NCBI GenBank assembly: GCA_022843745.1
Contig: JALHNB010000028.1
Span: forward strand, 1 to 64,000
Direction: 5' to 3'
DNA from: Anaerolineae bacterium
Lineage (GTDB): Bacteria > Chloroflexota > Anaerolineae > Aggregatilineales > Phototrophicaceae
DNA length: 64,000 bases
Shown: positions 33,794 through 42,858 of the stretch, piece by piece
How positions within the stretch are numbered: the stretch's first letter is position 1
How the letters are laid out: each line of letters begins with the position of its first letter
The notes under the pieces: model-generated
Seen by the model: only the letters and a program-made list of their open reading frames with translations
Databases searched by the model: none
What the model was told of the DNA's origin: nothing
Translations under genes and position numbers: made by a program

Positions 33794-34819
33794 CTATCGA
33801 AATCGCGGTGCGACCTGCTCGGCGAACAGGCGTAGGCCGTCCTCGCGCGGCATATCCACGAACCACAGCATAAAATGCGTGAAATCCATGTCCAGGTAGC
33901 GCTGAATCTGCGCGCTGACTTCATCTGGCGTGCCGATGATCCAGCTATCAGCAATTTCCGCTGGGAGCGCATCGGTTGCGCCAGATAGGAAGGGACGCAG
34001 CAGTTCAGGCGCTTCACTATTGGCATGAGACAACATTTCGGTGAAGCGCTGCCGTAATCCATCACGAGAGTCCGCGATCAGAATTTGAATTTCCAGCGTC
34101 TTTTCGATCTGGTCGTATGGCCTCCCCACTTCCTGACAAGCCGACTTCAGCGCTTCGAGCCGTTGTTCAAGTTCTTTCATCGGTACAGGCGTGGTATTCC
34201 AGCCCTGCGCATGGCGGGCAGCGGCTTTTAACATCTCCGGGTGCGCTTCGCCAAACCAGATTGGCGGGTGCGGCTTTTGTAGCGGACGCGGCGTACAGAC
34301 CGCATCGACAGCATGATAATGACGCGCATGAAAATTGACAGGTTCGTCACTTTGCCAGAGTTTCAGCGTGAGTTCCAGACCTTCAAGCGTGATCGCAAGC
34401 CGTTCTTCAAACGTGTAAGGATGCGGCAAGCCGTAAGCAAGATGTTCCGAAGCGCGTGTGCCGCCGTCGATAAAATAGATGAAACGCCCACCGGAAATCT
34501 GGTCGAGCGTCGCGATCATTTTAGCGGAGAGGGCAGGGTTGCGGAAAAAGTGAGCCTGATGGATGATGCCCAATTTCGCATGACGAGTCGAACCCGCCAG
34601 CGCCGCCAGTGTTGTCCAGCCTTCCATAATCGCATCATCTTTGCCGAGCATGAGATGGTCAGCGACCCACAGCGAGTCATAGCCAAGATCATCGGCTAAA
34701 TGCGACACACGCATGGTGGTCGGCACGTCGAGCGCGGGATAATTCGGCGTTCGAAAGAAGTAATTGCCGGGGGCGGCGAAAATTGGTACACAAAAACCAA
34801 ATTGAATCGGATAACTCAT
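33794..34819 (-). CDS. LLM class flavin-dependent oxidoreductase
   Basis: A 341-residue luciferase-like TIM barrel. SYPIQFGFCVPIF, HLADDLGYDSLWVADHLMLG, TLAALAGSTRHAKLGI and AKMIATLDQISGGRFIYFIDGG are the usual LLM (F420/FMN-dependent) signatures. The substrate is unknown. A monooxygenase inside a sugar-acid operon is unexpected; members of the family also include F420-dependent dehydrogenases. It is six bases from the preceding gene, so it is cotranscribed. Confidence 0.88.
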   Translation of the reverse strand: MSYPIQFGFCVPIFAAPGNYFFRTPNYPALDVPTTMRVSHLADDLGYDSLWVADHLMLGKDDAIMEGWTTLAALAGSTRHAKLGIIHQAHFFRNPALSAKMIATLDQISGGRFIYFIDGGTRASEHLAYGLPHPYTFEERLAITLEGLELTLKLWQSDEPVNFHARHYHAVDAVCTPRPLQKPHPPIWFGEAHPEMLKAAARHAQGWNTTPVPMKELEQRLEALKSACQEVGRPYDQIEKTLEIQILIADSRDGLRQRFTEMLSHANSEAPELLRPFLSGATDALPAEIADSWIIGTPDEVSAQIQRYLDMDFTHFMLWFVDMPREDGLRLFAEQVAPRFR

Positions 34820-34825
34820 TTTCGC

Positions 34826-35884
34826 CTACCAATCCGAAACTTTATATTCAATCGGTTCACCGCGCAGTGTTCGCAACACGTTGAACCAGATATTTTGCGA
34901 ATCGCGTACCCACGTCCAGGGGCCTTGCCACGCGGAATGCGGTGTCAGCGCGACGTTATAGCTCAAATCCTCGTGCAGCGCGTGCAGCGGATCATCAACC
35001 GGAATCGGTTCTTCGAACATCACATCCAGCCCCGCGCCGCCGATTTTGTGATTTTTGAGCGCTTCTACCAGCGCAGGCTGATCGACCAGTTTGCCACGTG
35101 CCGTATTGACGAAGAACGAATGCGGTTTCATCAGTCCAATTTCACGCGCACCGATAATTTTAGTCGTCTCCGGCTTGATCGGCAGGTGGACGCTCAAAAT
35201 ATCGGATCGGCTGAAAATTTCATCCCATGAGACATATTCGATGCCATATTCTTTTTCAAGTTCGGGGAAACGAACTGCATCCCAATAGATAGCCTTCATG
35301 CCGAATGCTTGGGCATAACGCGCCATCGGGCGGGCGATCTCACCAAAGCCGAGCAATCCCAGTGTTTGATCCCATGCCAAACGGATGCCTGGTTGGACGA
35401 TAATCGGCCCCCAATTGGTTTTAGCATAGGCACGTGATTCCATATGGACGCGGTACTGCGGAATCTGCTTCATATAATCGAGAATGAGCGCCCAGCTATG
35501 TTCGGCGACAGCGACGTAATTAATCAGCGGCGTGGCGGCGACTGGAATGCCAAGCTCCCGCGCAGCATCCATCGGCACACCACGATAGTCCTGACCAAGA
35601 TGCTGCACAAGGCGCAATTTTTTGCCTTTTGCCAGAATTTCCGCTGGCACACGCTCTTTATGAATCACTAGAAAATCGGTATCCTCGATTAGCGGCTCAA
35701 GTTCCTCTAATTTATGGATTTGATGTAATTCTATTTCGTAACCTGCAAAAGCTTCTTCAAAAGTCGGCGCACCTTCGACGGCTGCCGGGTCGTCGTCGGT
35801 GAGCGCATAGGTATCCGTTGCTTTGCCCAGGCGCATACCGAGTAACACATTGCCAATATTGTCCCAAACGACAATTTTTATCAT
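34826..35884 (-). CDS. D-2-hydroxyacid dehydrogenase (NAD-binding) family protein
   Basis: A 352-residue enzyme. The cofactor loop is LGLLGFGEIARPMA, a Gly-x-Gly-x-x-Ala version of the motif; catalytic residues are Arg in NTARGKLVD, Glu in MFEEPIPVDD and His in LTPHSAWQG. The family interconverts 2-hydroxy acids and 2-keto acids using NAD(P)H. Its ATG overlaps the stop of the TIM-barrel gene upstream by four bases (35881-35884). Likely role: reduction or oxidation of a glycerate/glyoxylate-like product of the sugar-acid route. Confidence 0.88.
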   Translation of the reverse strand: MIKIVVWDNIGNVLLGMRLGKATDTYALTDDDPAAVEGAPTFEEAFAGYEIELHQIHKLEELEPLIEDTDFLVIHKERVPAEILAKGKKLRLVQHLGQDYRGVPMDAARELGIPVAATPLINYVAVAEHSWALILDYMKQIPQYRVHMESRAYAKTNWGPIIVQPGIRLAWDQTLGLLGFGEIARPMARYAQAFGMKAIYWDAVRFPELEKEYGIEYVSWDEIFSRSDILSVHLPIKPETTKIIGAREIGLMKPHSFFVNTARGKLVDQPALVEALKNHKIGGAGLDVMFEEPIPVDDPLHALHEDLSYNVALTPHSAWQGPWTWVRDSQNIWFNVLRTLRGEPIEYKVSDW

Positions 35885-36810
35885 GCCATAACCTCTGCCC
35901 AGGCGCGGGCGAATGTACGTTTGCCGTTGGCGAGGACGGCCTGTGGATTTTCGCCAGTATTCGTTTTTAGCTCCATCGTCAAAATCGGCTTGATGCCCAG
36001 ACGTTCACGCGCACGTTCCCAGTAATTGACCGCGTTAAGCTGATGCAGATAGTCGATCACTTCCGGCAGGTCGTTGCGCCCCAGCGGATGACCGAAGCGT
36101 GGGTGGAAATCGCCATACAGCGGCGAGTCCGGGTGGTCGATTACGCAGTTGCCGATGTGGGCATGGATGAGATGCGGCGCGGCGGTTTTCAGAGCATGTT
36201 CCGGCGTTTCATTGATGAGCGGCAGATGGCTCAGGTCAATCGTTAGGCCGAAATTGGTGCGATCAACCGCGTCCGCCATCGCAACGGCTTCGACAGTCGG
36301 GCCAATGACGCGCTTTTTCTCGATATCACGATCAAAGTTTTCGAACGTCAGGTGCAGCAGTTGTTTCGTCGATTTTGCGGATGCGTAGTCACAAAGCTGC
36401 TGAATATCCTCGACCAGCCGCGCGACCACGCCTTCACGTTGGTCAGCGCCGGGGTCAAGTGGGCCGGTTATCATCGCCATTGGAGAGTTGAAATCAATCG
36501 CTTCGTCAATGAGCGTGCGCAAGCGGGTTTGCGCGGCGGCGCGTTTGGTTTCATCCGCGCTGCCTAAGCCCAGATTTTCGATAATGATCGGCAGAATCGG
36601 CAGGTAAACGACCTGAATCGATGCCGTCGCCAGATACTCTTTTGCCTGCTGACGAATCGCCGGGTCGTTGATGGGCGCAATTTCGATAGCGCCAAAATCT
36701 GAGTCATTGACGATGATGGGCAGCGTTTCCATGATCGGTCCGCCACCACCGCGACATTCAAAATAGATAAGCGGGTGAACCACGCCAAAATCGGTTGTGG
36801 CCTGCCACAT
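35881..36810 (-). CDS. Sugar phosphate isomerase/epimerase family TIM-barrel protein
   Basis: A 309-residue xylose-isomerase-like barrel protein. LHLTFENFDRD (Glu), GLTIDLSHLPLI (Asp, His), IHAHIGN (His) and LTMELKT (Glu) mark the four ligand positions of the fold. DRDIEKKRVIGPT is a helix common in fructoselysine or tagatose-type epimerases. It lies between a Gfo/Idh/MocA gene and the hydroxyacid dehydrogenase in one operon, with a 4-base overlap downstream and a 3-base gap upstream. Confidence 0.82.
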   Translation of the reverse strand: MWQATTDFGVVHPLIYFECRGGGGPIMETLPIIVNDSDFGAIEIAPINDPAIRQQAKEYLATASIQVVYLPILPIIIENLGLGSADETKRAAAQTRLRTLIDEAIDFNSPMAMITGPLDPGADQREGVVARLVEDIQQLCDYASAKSTKQLLHLTFENFDRDIEKKRVIGPTVEAVAMADAVDRTNFGLTIDLSHLPLINETPEHALKTAAPHLIHAHIGNCVIDHPDSPLYGDFHPRFGHPLGRNDLPEVIDYLHQLNAVNYWERARERLGIKPILTMELKTNTGENPQAVLANGKRTFARAWAEVMA

Positions 36811-36813
36811 GAT

Positions 36814-38016
36814 TTAGCCCCCTTGCACGATTTGCGCCTGATAGGGCAAGTCGCTGCTTGTAAGCATTTCATCGGTGGTGACGATGCGCCCCAAAAGCTC
36901 GGATTCGAGGAAGCCGTAGGTGATTGCCAGGGAGCGCAACCCGTCTTCGCCCGTTACTTCCGGCTCACGATTATTCACAATCGCGTCGGCGAGATCAGCT
37001 TGCTCAATCGCCAGCAAATTGGCATCAATATCTTGCCATGCCAATTCATAGGATGAGAGGCGTTCGCTGCCGAAAAGTGCCGCCGTCACATCATCCAATT
37101 TGAATTCCGGCAGCAGCGCTAATTGATCGGTCTCGGAAATGGCCTCATCTTTGCCATTTTTGCGGATGCTTAACTTGAGAGGTTTCCCGCTGCGATCACC
37201 CGGAATCGAGAGTGAGCCGGATGTGCCGTAGATCGTTCGAGCGAACATACCCTCGCCACGTCCAGCCATGCTCAGGACATAATTAGCCAGTGCGCCGCTG
37301 CGATAGCGGGCAACGCCAATTGAGAGGTCTTCAGCGTCGGCAGGATGGGTGTTACCTTGTTGATCGACGCGCTGGGTATCGACGACTGCGTTCATGCCGA
37401 CCACGCTGTCGATGGGGCCGAGATAATATTCGAGCAGATCAGCGTAGTGAATGCCCATATCGACGATAATCCCGCCTCGGCTTTTCAGATGCCGCCAGGG
37501 TGTGATAATCACGTTCTCGCCCGCGCCGGATGACATCTGCACCGCCAGAAAGGGTCGTCCGATAACGCCGTCGTCAATCAGCGCTTTTGCCAGACGGTTG
37601 ATCGGATCACGTCGATAATTTTCGGCGACTGCTAACTTGAGTCCGGCATCGCGTCCTGCTTTGACGAGCTTCGCGCCTTCAGGAACGGTAAGCGTCATCG
37701 GCTTTTCGGCGAGGACGTGTATTCCGGCGGCGAAAGCTTCCATCGCGACATCAAGATGCGTTTCCGGCGTGGTCGTGACGACGATGCCGTCCAGATGCAG
37801 GGTGCGGATAGCTGAACCAAGATCGTTAAAAATTTGCGGACGTTTGCCGAGCAGTTCTTCGGCGAGGTTCGCGGCGCGTTCGGCATTTTCGCCAAAAATA
37901 TCGCAAACGGCGACCAGATCGAAAGGCAGGCGATTGACAGCCTGCAATTTTTTCATGCCTAAAATATGGCGGCGTCCCATCCCACCGCAGCCAACAAGAG
38001 CAAAACTTAAGGTCAT
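36814..38016 (-). CDS. Gfo/Idh/MocA family oxidoreductase
   Basis: A 400-residue dehydrogenase. LVGCGGMGRRHILGM (Rossmann, residues 7-21), LAEKPMTL (EKP near 96), YRRDPINRLAK and GGIIVDMGIHYADLLEYYLG (active-site His in the GxHxxD-like motif, with Tyr-Ala before the Asp) are seen. It would oxidise a cyclic sugar or inositol derivative with NAD(P)+. The operon also has two TIM-barrel isomerases, a hydroxyacid dehydrogenase and an SDR. Confidence 0.87.
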   Translation of the reverse strand: MTLSFALVGCGGMGRRHILGMKKLQAVNRLPFDLVAVCDIFGENAERAANLAEELLGKRPQIFNDLGSAIRTLHLDGIVVTTTPETHLDVAMEAFAAGIHVLAEKPMTLTVPEGAKLVKAGRDAGLKLAVAENYRRDPINRLAKALIDDGVIGRPFLAVQMSSGAGENVIITPWRHLKSRGGIIVDMGIHYADLLEYYLGPIDSVVGMNAVVDTQRVDQQGNTHPADAEDLSIGVARYRSGALANYVLSMAGRGEGMFARTIYGTSGSLSIPGDRSGKPLKLSIRKNGKDEAISETDQLALLPEFKLDDVTAALFGSERLSSYELAWQDIDANLLAIEQADLADAIVNNREPEVTGEDGLRSLAITYGFLESELLGRIVTTDEMLTSSDLPYQAQIVQGG

Positions 38017-38029
38017 TTTTTAAGTTCCT

Positions 38030-38824
38030 TTATGCCTTTTGCGGCAGTTCGATTGTATAGCCGAGATTGCGTAAATACTGTGCGTTGGCTTCGGCGCTGT
38101 GGGCGGGTGAAATATCGCTACGGCTGTGTTCGATGACGATCCAGCCGGGGAACTGCTGATCGACCAGTTCAGCCAGAATTGCCGCGAAATCCAGTCCAAT
38201 CGTCCCCTGACCCAACTCGACAAATTTGCCTCGCGCCCAGTCTTTCATATGAATGTAGCTGGTGCGCTCACGATATTTGCGGAGATGCGCGATGGAGTCT
38301 TCGTCAACGAGGTTGATATGCGATACATCCAGGCAGAGCGACATTACTTTGGTTTCGTTGAGCAGGATGTCGATTTCGTCCTCGGTTTCAATCGTGCAGC
38401 CAGTATGGGGATGATAGCCAATCGCAACGCCTTTGTCCTCACCATAGACTGCCAGTTCCTCGCAGGCAGCGGCGAGATCGGAATATTCGGCGGCAGTTGG
38501 CGGGCGCTGGCGCAGACGGCCTCCCCCGACTAGCCCGTAGGCTTCGGCGTGAAAGAGCGCCGCATAATCAATGCGCTGCTTGTGAATGGCGATTTCGTTG
38601 CGGTCAACAGGCACGGAAATCGAGCCAAAAAATGTAGCCGCTTCCAGGCCGCCGAGCAGGAACTTGAGTCGCTCCGGCGTTCCGAGCCAGTCGAGCGAGT
38701 GGTCAAAAAGCTCAACCGCGCCCCATCCACTCTGGCGGATTTCCGAAAACATTGTTGCAAGATCGCCGCGCGTTCCCCAATTGATCGTGCTGTAGGCAAA
38801 ACGTAAAGCGTGTGAGTTAGTCAT
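38030..38824 (-). CDS. Sugar phosphate isomerase/epimerase family TIM-barrel protein
   Basis: A 264-residue xylose-isomerase-like barrel. IGYHPHTGCTIETEDE (His-x-His), MSLCLDVSHINLV (Asp, Ser-His, about residue 160), YIHMKDWAR (His, Lys) and GWIVIEHSRSD (Glu) match the myo-inosose dehydratase/hydroxypyruvate isomerase group. It is the first gene of the six-gene operon. The HMKDWARGKFVELGQG stretch is close in style to 2-keto-myo-inositol dehydratases (IolE), but other inositol genes are absent, so a different sugar is possible. Confidence 0.83.
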   Translation of the reverse strand: MTNSHALRFAYSTINWGTRGDLATMFSEIRQSGWGAVELFDHSLDWLGTPERLKFLLGGLEAATFFGSISVPVDRNEIAIHKQRIDYAALFHAEAYGLVGGGRLRQRPPTAAEYSDLAAACEELAVYGEDKGVAIGYHPHTGCTIETEDEIDILLNETKVMSLCLDVSHINLVDEDSIAHLRKYRERTSYIHMKDWARGKFVELGQGTIGLDFAAILAELVDQQFPGWIVIEHSRSDISPAHSAEANAQYLRNLGYTIELPQKA

Positions 38825-38880
38825 TATCTTTTCCAGACTGAAACAAAATAAAAGGAATAGAAAGTAAAAATTCCTCGGTG

Positions 38881-38886
38881 ATTATA
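38881..38886 (-). promoter_or_regulatory. Candidate -10 box for the 38824 operon
   Basis: TATAAT on the minus strand, 57 bases upstream of the first ATG, sits in the loop of a small CGGTG/CACCG inverted repeat (38876-38892). No strong -35 is seen. Confidence 0.45.
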
Positions 38887-39009
38887 ACACCGGAGTCCGA
38901 GCTTGCCATTGATCGTTGGTCTATACGGATTCCAGAGCTTCGCTCATGAGCGATAGAATTCTATAACCCATCGGTCTTGCAAACATTAAGGCAGCTAAAA
39001 TTCCAATTA

Positions 39010-39018
39010 TGCTACAAT
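39010..39018 (+). promoter_or_regulatory. Extended -10 promoter for the WecA-like gene
   Basis: TG-C-TACAAT (39010-39018) is an extended -10 with no clear -35, about 70 bases before the TTG start at 39088. Confidence 0.45.
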
Positions 39019-39031
39019 TTCTGATTGAAGT

Positions 39032-39072
39032 GGCCTAACGAGGTCTAACACACTGCTGTAACGTGGTCTAAC
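39032..39072 (+). repeat. Three GGYCTAAC direct repeats in the 5' leader
   Basis: Copies at 39032-39039, 39042-39049 and 39065-39072 follow the -10 box and precede the AAGGA ribosome site. Spacings are 10 and 23 bases, close to one and two helical turns. Confidence 0.6.
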
Positions 39073-39087
39073 AAGGAATCCTCTCAC

Positions 39088-40113
39088 TTGGCGAATATTA
39101 TTTTGCTCATCATTGTTGCTGTGTTCGCATATGGATTTGTATACCTGATTCGCTTGTGGGCATATCGAAAAAAGATGCTGGATATTCCGAATGAGCGCAG
39201 TTCCCATAAGAATCCAACGGTGCGTGGCGGTGGACTGGCAATTTCCGCGCTGACGTTAATGGCCGCCCTGATCTATGTCTTATTTAGCCAAAATGCGAAC
39301 TTACAGGCTGACTTAGCCTATGTGATTGGTGGCGTACTTATTGCTGCGATAGGTTGGCTGGATGACCGATATAACCTCTCCTCAAGACAGCGATTTGCGG
39401 TGCAGTCAGTGAGCGCACTGATCGTCATTGGCGGAATTGGATATTGGCAGCGGGTGGCTTTACCACTTGTTGGGCAAATCGAATTGGGAATTCTTGGCCT
39501 GCCATTAACCATAATCTGGATTGTGGGCCTCGTGAATGCGTACAATTTTATGGATGGTATTGACGGCATTGCGGGCAGCACTGCCGTAATCGCTGCCTTG
39601 TTTTGGGCGCAAATGAGCGGTTCTAGCGATAATTTTGTAACCCTGTTGGCGATTATGATTGCCGGGAGCAGCCTGGGTTTTTTGGGTCACAACTGGTCGC
39701 CCGCCAAAATTTTTATGGGTGATGTAGGCAGTACGTTTTTAGGCTACTCCTTCGCAGTGATGCCTTTAATGTTTGCGCAGCGCGAACCGACAGCGATAGC
39801 GGGCGCTTTGATTGTATGGCCGTTTATCCTTGATACAAGCTTCACGATTATCCGGCGATGGCGACAAGGTGAAAATATTTTCCAACCGCATCGCTCTCAC
39901 CTCTATCAGCGGTTGGTGATCGCAGGATACAGCCATCGTTTCGTGACGATCATCTACATATTTTTTACGTTTATCGGCTGGTTGGCGGCGGCACTTTTTT
40001 TGAACAATCCAACCAATTACGGGTTTTATGCCTGTGTGGGGGTACTGCTGGCGTTCAGACTGTTTATAGGTTTTGTTCGCCATCAGGAAAATCTGGTTGC
40101 CAACCGTGTTTAG
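39088..40113 (+). CDS. Undecaprenyl-phosphate sugar-1-phosphate transferase (WecA/MraY family)
   Basis: A 341-residue polytopic membrane protein with about nine to ten hydrophobic segments. RSSHKNPTVRGGGLAI, GWLDDRYNLSSRQRF (DD motif), NAYNFMDGIDGIAGS and FMGDVGSTFLGY are the family's cytosolic catalytic loops, ending with HRSHLYQRL, the HxH-like loop. It transfers a sugar-1-phosphate from a UDP-sugar to undecaprenyl phosphate, beginning assembly of a surface glycan. Start is TTG 39088, with AAGGA ten bases upstream. Its end overlaps the convergent glycosyltransferase stop by four bases. Confidence 0.9.
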   Translation: MANIILLIIVAVFAYGFVYLIRLWAYRKKMLDIPNERSSHKNPTVRGGGLAISALTLMAALIYVLFSQNANLQADLAYVIGGVLIAAIGWLDDRYNLSSRQRFAVQSVSALIVIGGIGYWQRVALPLVGQIELGILGLPLTIIWIVGLVNAYNFMDGIDGIAGSTAVIAALFWAQMSGSSDNFVTLLAIMIAGSSLGFLGHNWSPAKIFMGDVGSTFLGYSFAVMPLMFAQREPTAIAGALIVWPFILDTSFTIIRRWRQGENIFQPHRSHLYQRLVIAGYSHRFVTIIYIFFTFIGWLAAALFLNNPTNYGFYACVGVLLAFRLFIGFVRHQENLVANRV

Positions 40114-41228
40114 TCGAGATTGACAATCGTCTCACGGATGCGATACCGAAAAATTTCTCGGCTGAACTTTTGAACATGATTTTGCAGCGATTGTCGCAGA
40201 GTCATGACATCTTCTGCACTTTTCCGCTGTAATTTCTGAAAAATTTCTACCGCTTCATCAATTGACCGAAAGCGCAGATCGCTATCCGGTACGATTTCAC
40301 GCTGTCCGCCGGAATCATGCGTAATGGCGATGCAGCCTGCGGCGATAGCCTCAACCGTGCTGATGCCGAAATGCTCATCATGTTTGCTGTGCAAAAAATA
40401 CAGTGATTCGTTTAGTGCTGCCTGCAACTGCGCATAAGGCATATCCGGGATCAGGCGCACGTTTCGCAGCCCTTCACGCTCGATAAAGCTTTGACATTGA
40501 TCGTAGTATTTTGACGACTTCGCTGCGCCAGCAATCCAGAACTCAATCTCCGGTAGCCGCTTTGCGATTTCCAGTTGATCGATCTGGCGCTTGTCCGAGG
40601 TAAAAGAGCCTGTAGACATGCAGCGGTTGACGCGCTTGGGGTTCGGCTCAAAAGGTTCATAAACCGATGGCGGATAGATAATTTGGATCGTGCTGGCGCT
40701 CTCAGGGTAGGCTCGAACGACAGCATCACGCGAAAATTCGGAGATTGCATAAATATTTCTGGACTCGACTTGTCCACTCAGCGATAGCAATGCGCCTAAA
40801 AATCGCCCATAGAGATAGCGGGGTAAAGTTTGACGATACTCCTGAAATTTTTCGAGTTCAGTCGAGTTGGTGGCGATCGGATAATAAATGTAGTGGAGAT
40901 ATTTGACGTTTGGGTTAAGGCCGTGCAGCGTATTGTTGGAGTTCAGTATCCAATCGTAGGCTTCTTGGTGCTGCCACGTCAGACGATTAATGAGCAAAAT
41001 CTGCCACAGCCAGCCGCGCGAAAATGGAATCGGCGCGATTTGCTTATAGCCAAAACGAAGATTCTTATATCCCAGAAGATCGCCAGCTTTGCGACCAACT
41101 TCTGGCGGGGTGAATGTCAGAATATCTGGCTCAATGCCCAGCTCGTTGAGCAGATCAATAACTTCACACATCACACGTGTGCGTCCACTCAAGCGAAATT
41201 GATTCTGTAAAATAGCGATTTTGCTCAT
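40110..41228 (-). CDS. Glycosyltransferase family 4 protein
   Basis: A 372-residue GT-B fold enzyme. The C-terminal domain has RVNRCMSTGSFTSDKRQIDQLE, FWIAGAAKSSKYYDQCQ, VRLIPDMPYAQLQAALNESLYFLHSKHDEHFGISTVEAIAAGCIAITHDSGGQREIV, the nucleotide-sugar motif with Glu-x7-Glu (EHFGISTVE). It resembles ALG11/mannosyltransferase-like proteins. Donor and acceptor sugars cannot be read. It is the last gene of the minus-strand glycan operon. Confidence 0.85.
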   Translation of the reverse strand: MSKIAILQNQFRLSGRTRVMCEVIDLLNELGIEPDILTFTPPEVGRKAGDLLGYKNLRFGYKQIAPIPFSRGWLWQILLINRLTWQHQEAYDWILNSNNTLHGLNPNVKYLHYIYYPIATNSTELEKFQEYRQTLPRYLYGRFLGALLSLSGQVESRNIYAISEFSRDAVVRAYPESASTIQIIYPPSVYEPFEPNPKRVNRCMSTGSFTSDKRQIDQLEIAKRLPEIEFWIAGAAKSSKYYDQCQSFIEREGLRNVRLIPDMPYAQLQAALNESLYFLHSKHDEHFGISTVEAIAAGCIAITHDSGGQREIVPDSDLRFRSIDEAVEIFQKLQRKSAEDVMTLRQSLQNHVQKFSREIFRYRIRETIVNLD

Positions 41229-41256
41229 ATTTCTGCCCGTTGGTTAACGATTTTGT

Positions 41257-42744
41257 TCATATTTCTGGCGTGTTGGCTAACCATGTCATAGCAATGGCGA
41301 GGCCAAAGATCATGAACATGATGGTCTGCATGTGAATTGTGCTCGCGAAAAAATGATCGAATAACCAGGCGGGGAGCATTCCGACGAGGCTGGCTTGCAG
41401 GCCAATTGCCAGCCATCGATACTCACTATCTTTAGCCGAATATTTTCCAGTTAGCGCAAATGCCGATAACCATATGCCGGTGAGAATGGCTGCGCTTATC
41501 AATCCCCGTTGATAAAAAGTCATGATAATCAGGCTGTGATTCTGGGTTCTGATAATTTCGGATTTGATCAGCTCATTACTCAATAAGCCCCGCAGCCATA
41601 AGTCATAGGTCGCAAAGCCACGCCCGACAAACAACCATTGCGGATTATCGATTAAAAACGCTGGCGCCTGGATATACGCTGCGGTTCGAGCGTTATTTCC
41701 ATAGTCAGTCGTAGGTGCTTCAGAAATGGTGGCAAAACGCGCCATGATAAAATCGAAATTGAAGAGTTCGGTGGACATAAAAACGGTCAAGCCTATCACT
41801 AGCGCAATGGCGAAACTGAATAAAATGCGCCCACGCTGGCCGGAGCTTTTGAAAAAATACCACAAAATAATGAGCGCAAAACCGAGATAAACGCTGCGTG
41901 TGTAGGTTGTAATCACGCCCAATGTTGAGACGAACAGCACGATACCCAGCATCAAACGACGCGGTTTGAAATGTCTGGAAATATACATGCTGAAAGCAAC
42001 ACTCCAACAGATGATGAGCAGCGTCCCCAGGTGATTGGGGCCGCCGATCAGTGCGCGTGCACGTACAACACCTGCGTTTTCCAGATAGTGTGCTTGAAAT
42101 GTTTGTAGATCAGCAGGCGTTTGTGAGTCCAGAAAAAGCAGGATGGGATGATTGATGGGCAAGAGCGAATTTATGAGGCTTAGAATGCTGCTCAAAATCA
42201 TGCCAATGCAAATGATCCATAGCAAGGTGTATAAGTTTCTTTTATTCTGAATAGTAGCGGGTATCAGGAAACAGATTGAAATACTGAGTAGTGTGCGCAC
42301 CAACATATAGAAGGTTTCCAGCCAGACGTTGGTCAGCGAAACCTCATAGAAGAAACTGAAAATAGAGGATGGTATCCAGAATATGACGACAAGCCAGAAC
42401 AATCTGCGAGCGTAAATCGTATGATTAGAAAAGTTTTCCCGGCTGAAAACCACTGAGATGAATAGAATGCCCAATAAGAGATCAACCAGATAGAGGGGTA
42501 TGTTGTTGATGACGATTCGCAGGGTGGGATGAAACAAAAGTACGAACAGGATTGCATTCAGGAGTACAGTACGCGCTTTGGGTGGGGATACCGACATCAG
42601 CCAAACGATGACAAAGAAAACAGCAATCCCCACGAGGATAAGCTCTGGCCTCACCAAGCCGCTGCCCGTAAGAAAGCCAATCGTGACGGCAACACCAATC
42701 GCAACCAGAATGATCGCTGAAATGCCAGTTAGTCGATTTTCCAA
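41257..42744 (-). CDS. O-antigen ligase/polymerase-like membrane protein
   Basis: A 495-residue protein with about 12 hydrophobic segments and a periplasmic-type loop near residues 330-400 (FATISEAPTTDYGNNARTAAYIQAPAFLIDNPQWLFVGRGFATYDLW). Wzy_C/O-antigen ligase family proteins have this layout: RARALIGGPNHLGTLLIICW and THTRS/YTRS-like loops are typical. It could polymerise repeat units or ligate a glycan to a carrier. With an ABC exporter in the same cluster, a polymerase would be unusual, so ligase or an unrelated function should stay open. Confidence 0.75.
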   Translation of the reverse strand: MENRLTGISAIILVAIGVAVTIGFLTGSGLVRPELILVGIAVFFVIVWLMSVSPPKARTVLLNAILFVLLFHPTLRIVINNIPLYLVDLLLGILFISVVFSRENFSNHTIYARRLFWLVVIFWIPSSIFSFFYEVSLTNVWLETFYMLVRTLLSISICFLIPATIQNKRNLYTLLWIICIGMILSSILSLINSLLPINHPILLFLDSQTPADLQTFQAHYLENAGVVRARALIGGPNHLGTLLIICWSVAFSMYISRHFKPRRLMLGIVLFVSTLGVITTYTRSVYLGFALIILWYFFKSSGQRGRILFSFAIALVIGLTVFMSTELFNFDFIMARFATISEAPTTDYGNNARTAAYIQAPAFLIDNPQWLFVGRGFATYDLWLRGLLSNELIKSEIIRTQNHSLIIMTFYQRGLISAAILTGIWLSAFALTGKYSAKDSEYRWLAIGLQASLVGMLPAWLFDHFFASTIHMQTIMFMIFGLAIAMTWLANTPEI

Positions 42745-42858
42745 GTCAACCTCATATGCCCTGTCTATTCTGTCATAAAGCCGATGTCAATCGCGGATGG
42801 ATGGAATCATGATTTCCATCTTTGAATAAGGATACTCCTGAGTCGCGATTCGAGTCAT

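Noticed and set aside
38938-38953. Short inverted repeat near CGCTCATGAGCG
   Set aside because: Small palindrome without T-run or promoter context; it may be chance.
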